Below are positions 39,550-42,309 of a DNA stretch of 42,309 bases, one piece after another. A program made the position numbers and the translations under genes. A model generated the notes under the pieces. The model was not told where the DNA came from. It saw nothing but the letters and a program-made list of their open reading frames with translations, and made no database searches. The DNA comes from Rhodoferax sp. (GTDB lineage Bacteria > Pseudomonadota > Gammaproteobacteria > Burkholderiales > Burkholderiaceae_C). The stretch is taken from NCBI GenBank assembly GCA_016790475.1, contig JAEUOX010000448.1, positions 1 to 42,309 on the forward strand, in the 5' to 3' direction. Within the stretch, counting starts at the first letter, position 1; each line of letters opens with the position of its first letter.

Positions 39550-42084
39550 ATGGAAACCCTTGACACCCTGGAAGCCCCTGCCGCGTCCACCGCGCTGCCG
39601 GGCCCGCCCCCTGTCGTCACCGCCCACGCGCCGATCGAGGCCGCCTGCGCGCAGGCCTGCGCCGCGATCGCGCCGGCCTGGCCGCTGGACCGTGCCATTG
39701 CCGTGAACCCCCACTGGTCGCGCATCGGCCTGCCGCTGCGCCGCGTCGCCGCCCGGATGGCGGTGCTGGGGCAGATCCAGGTGTTCCCGCCACGCGCCAG
39801 CATGCGGGAGGCCTGGCAGAGCCGGCGAATCACCGCGCAGGACCTTGCGGCCGCCCTGGACGAACCGGGCCCGCCCGCAGGCGCCTCCCTGACAGCCGCG
39901 GACTGCATCCAGGCGCTGCAGCAGCCGCTCGCGGTGGCGCCGCTGCCGCTGCTGATCGACGTGCTGGACGACGACCCGGCGCGGCATGGCCGGCTGTCCT
40001 GGCGCCAGGCCATCACGCACCAGGTCAGCCAGACCTGCGCCGCCTACTTCGACCGGCAGCAGGCCGACTGGAGGCCCGGGGCCTCGCAGGGCCTGTATGC
40101 CTTCTGGCGCGACACGATCACGCATGACCATGGCATCGGCCTGCTGATGGGCCTGCCGGAGCTGGGGCGCCGGCTCGACGCACTGCCGCAGACCCGGGCG
40201 GATGCGGAACGGTGGGTGCTGCAGCGCCTGGGCCTGCCGCCAGCGGTGTGGGCCGACTACCTGGAGGCCGTGCTGCTGACGGTCAACGGATGGGCGTCCT
40301 GGTGCGCCTACCTCGGCTGGCAGCGCCGCCTGGAGGGCGGCGAGGACGACCACCTGCGCGACCTGCTGGCGATCCGGCTCGCCTGGGGCGCGATCCTGCT
40401 GGAGTGCAAGGACGATGCGGCTGCACGGCGTGCCTTCGGCGCGCTGCAGTCCGCCTGGGCCCATGCCGGCGCACGGCTGCAGGAGGCCGAACAGGCGCTG
40501 CAGGTGGACGAAGTCTGGCAGCGCGCGCTGGAGATCGGCTACCAGCGCGGGCTGGCGCAGAAGCTGAGCATGGCGGCCGGCGCGCAGACGCTCCCGGCGG
40601 CTGGTGCAGCCCCCGACGTACAGGCGGTGTTCTGCATCGACGTGCGCAGCGAACGCATGCGCCGCGCACTGGAGGCCGCCTGGCCCGGCGTGCAGACGCT
40701 GGGCTTCGCCGGATTCTTCGGCCTGCCGGTGGCCTACACGCCGCTGGCGACGCTGGCACGCCGCCCGCAGCTCCCCGGCCTGCTGGCCCCGGCGCTGGAA
40801 GTCACGGACCGGATCCTGGCCCGGGACGAGGACACCATCGACACCACGGCGCAGCAAGCCGCCGAGCAGTCGCGCCACCGGCGCTTTGCGCAGGACCGCC
40901 CGCTGCAGGCCGCGAGTCAATGGCCGGGGGCCGCGTTCTCGTTTGTCGAGGCGGCGGGCTTCAGCTACCTCGGCAAGCTGGGCCGGTGGCTGCGCCCCGG
41001 CACCGGGCCCCGCGCGCAAGACGACCAGCACGGCCTGCCGATGCGCCTGCGCCCGGTCTGCCGCCCGGCGCTGGCCGGCCTGGACACGCCGGCCAAGGTG
41101 GCGCTGGCCGCCAGGGTGCTGCAGGCGATGGGCCTGACGCGGCAGATCGCGCCGCTGGTGCTGCTGGTCGGACACGGCAGCCAGAGCGAGAACAACGCGC
41201 AGGCCGCCGCACTCGACTGCGGCGCCTGCTGCGGCCAGACCGGCGAGGTCAACGCACGGGTGCTGGCCCGGCTGCTCAACGAACCCGCCGTCCGCGCGGG
41301 CCTGCAAGCGCAGGGCTGCGCAGTCCCGGCCGCGACCCGCTTCGTGGCGGCGCTGCACAACACCACGACGGACGAGATCGAGGGCCTGGATCTGGACCTG
41401 CTGCCCGGCGACGCCCGGCCGCGCTGGGAGCGGCTGCAGCCGGTGCTGCGGCAGGCCGGTGACCAGGTGCGGCGCGAGCGCGCGCCCGGGCTGGCGATGG
41501 ACGCCCGGCTGCCGTTCGCGCAACTGCTGGCGCAGATGCGGCGGCGCGCCAGCGACGGCGCCCAGACCCGCCCGGAATGGGGCCTGGCCGGCAACGCCGC
41601 CTTCGTGATCGGGCCACGCCACCGCACCCAGGGCGTCGTGCTGGACGGCCGCAGTTTCCTGCACGACTACGACGCCACGCAGGACGCCGATGGCAGCCTG
41701 CTCGAGCTGCTGATGACCGCGCCGATGCTGGTCACGCACTGGATCAACTGGCAGTACCACGCCTCCACCTGCGATCCGGCCCGTCTGGGCAGCGGCAACA
41801 AGGTGCTGCACAACGTGGTCGGCGGGACCATCGGTGTGTTCGAGGGCAACGGCGGCGATCTGCGCATCGGGCTGTCGCGCCAGTCCCTGCATGACGGCAC
41901 GCGCTGGGTCCATGAACCGCTGCGTCTGACGGTCGTCATCGACGCCCCGGCCGAAGCGATCGAACGCGTGATCGCGGGGCATGCCACCGTGCGCCAGCTG
42001 GTGGAGAACCAGTGGCTGCATCTTTGGCGGTGGGAGGGGGAGCGCCTGGTGCGGCGGGCGGATGCCGAGTGGGTGCCGGTCTAG
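39550..42084 (+). CDS. dabA: DabA (DUF2309): carbonic-anhydrase-like subunit of the inorganic-carbon transporter
   Basis: An 844-residue cytoplasmic, membrane-associated protein. The beta-carbonic-anhydrase-like zinc site is complete: C362 and D364 in VFCIDVRSERMRR, H542 in LLVGHGSQSENN and C557 in LDCGACCG, with the R366 that pairs with the aspartate. Known DabA uses this set (two Cys, one His, one Asp) and, with DabB, is proposed to hydrate CO2 to bicarbonate unidirectionally using the ion gradient. Other DUF2309 marks are VNPHWSR near 52, YHASTCDP and VVGGTIGVFEGNGGDLRIGLSRQSL. AAGGA lies 8 bases before the ATG. No carboxysome or Rubisco gene is in the window, so it may serve anaplerotic carboxylation or autotrophy encoded elsewhere. 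Confidence 0.93.
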   Translation: METLDTLEAPAASTALPGPPPVVTAHAPIEAACAQACAAIAPAWPLDRAIAVNPHWSRIGLPLRRVAARMAVLGQIQVFPPRASMREAWQSRRITAQDLAAALDEPGPPAGASLTAADCIQALQQPLAVAPLPLLIDVLDDDPARHGRLSWRQAITHQVSQTCAAYFDRQQADWRPGASQGLYAFWRDTITHDHGIGLLMGLPELGRRLDALPQTRADAERWVLQRLGLPPAVWADYLEAVLLTVNGWASWCAYLGWQRRLEGGEDDHLRDLLAIRLAWGAILLECKDDAAARRAFGALQSAWAHAGARLQEAEQALQVDEVWQRALEIGYQRGLAQKLSMAAGAQTLPAAGAAPDVQAVFCIDVRSERMRRALEAAWPGVQTLGFAGFFGLPVAYTPLATLARRPQLPGLLAPALEVTDRILARDEDTIDTTAQQAAEQSRHRRFAQDRPLQAASQWPGAAFSFVEAAGFSYLGKLGRWLRPGTGPRAQDDQHGLPMRLRPVCRPALAGLDTPAKVALAARVLQAMGLTRQIAPLVLLVGHGSQSENNAQAAALDCGACCGQTGEVNARVLARLLNEPAVRAGLQAQGCAVPAATRFVAALHNTTTDEIEGLDLDLLPGDARPRWERLQPVLRQAGDQVRRERAPGLAMDARLPFAQLLAQMRRRASDGAQTRPEWGLAGNAAFVIGPRHRTQGVVLDGRSFLHDYDATQDADGSLLELLMTAPMLVTHWINWQYHASTCDPARLGSGNKVLHNVVGGTIGVFEGNGGDLRIGLSRQSLHDGTRWVHEPLRLTVVIDAPAEAIERVIAGHATVRQLVENQWLHLWRWEGERLVRRADAEWVPV

Positions 42085-42117
42085 GGAATTCAGGTTGCGG
42101 CGCCCGCTGGGCCTGCG

Positions 42118-42309
42118 CTAATCCATGACGACCGCATGCGCCACGCCAAAGCGCTGAGCCAGTCCCGCCAGGCGTCTGTCGAATGTCCACAGGCTTGCGC
42201 TGGGTGTCATGAGCGTTGAGGCCAGCAGAGCCAGATCCACCAGCCCACAACCCTGACCGTACAGGCGTTCCCGCTCCACAAACAGCATGACCTCGGCGAC
42301 TGTGGCCAC
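42118..42309 (-). CDS. PIN-domain protein, VapC-like (5' end outside window)
   Basis: Only the C-terminal 63 residues are visible; the frame is open to the window edge, so the GTG at 42309 is not necessarily the start. GCGLVDLALLASTLMTP contains the conserved acidic residue of the PIN nuclease core, and SLWTFDRRLAGLAQRFGVAH contains the following one. These belong to the VapC-type ribonuclease-toxin fold. An antitoxin gene would lie upstream, beyond the window. The short gap to dabA (33 bp) holds nothing recognisable. Confidence 0.8.
   Translation of the reverse strand: MATVAEVMLFVERERLYGQGCGLVDLALLASTLMTPSASLWTFDRRLAGLAQRFGVAHAVVMD

Noticed and set aside
1-42309. tRNA, rRNA, CRISPR arrays, insertion sequences, prophage genes, integrase sites
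   Set aside because: I looked for regularly spaced repeats, transposase or integrase motifs and tRNA-like ends (including CCA and TTCRA) and found none that I could support.

Overview
The window is a stretch of high-GC (roughly 70% by eye) bacterial chromosome. The gene set suggests a Burkholderiales-type betaproteobacterium: a PEP-CTERM surface protein with a sigma-54-type promoter, a Bug/TctC tricarboxylate receptor, several cyclic-di-GMP enzymes, acyl-CoA catabolism and dissolved-inorganic-carbon uptake genes. No rRNA, tRNA, CRISPR array, insertion sequence or phage gene is visible. Coding density is high and many neighbouring genes overlap by ATGA.

Layout. 1-6.7 kb: a partial glyoxalase-like gene, a TerC/YjbE membrane protein with a UspA protein, a small secreted protein, a membrane diguanylate cyclase, an acyl-CoA synthetase, a lone flagellar-rod-like miniprotein, a RidA protein, a small unknown ORF next to a strongly structured intergenic segment, and slyX. 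6.7-10.4 kb: a PEP-CTERM protein behind a sigma-54 promoter with an IHF site, a CsgG-like/SH3 secreted protein, and a DUF4386 membrane protein with its TetR regulator, whose promoter carries a double palindrome. 10.4-19.3 kb: SRAP peptidase, GGDEF-EAL protein, DMT exporter plus sirtuin, class A PBP, a lone VWA protein, and a LivK-type receptor behind a perfect 20-bp palindrome. 19.4-27.0 kb: a second GGDEF-EAL protein with a periplasmic sensor, two pirins, a membrane-anchored VOC protein, a scar made of two gene stumps, PaiB, and the LysE/ArgO exporter divergent from ArgP.

27.3-36.9 kb is a coherent catabolic island. A Bug-type receptor gene is followed by a reverse-strand operon (acyl-CoA dehydrogenase pair, SDR, CoA ligase, IclR regulator, crotonase-fold enzyme), with a second acyl-CoA dehydrogenase pair transcribed divergently. 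Together these could import a carboxylic acid, activate it to a CoA thioester and carry out two dehydrogenations, a hydration or similar step, and an alcohol oxidation; no thiolase is present. A dyad of the form GTNCCA-N5-TGGNAC lies before the receptor gene and before the rightward dehydrogenase pair, with a weaker version on the leftward operon promoter. This suggests one IclR regulon.

36.9-42.1 kb holds an NhaR-like LysR regulator divergent from dabB and dabA, the two-subunit energy-coupled inorganic-carbon (DAB) transporter. The window ends in a partial PIN-domain gene.

Calls rest on reading translated sequence and motifs. No database search was run, so family names are recognition calls and substrates are unassigned unless stated.
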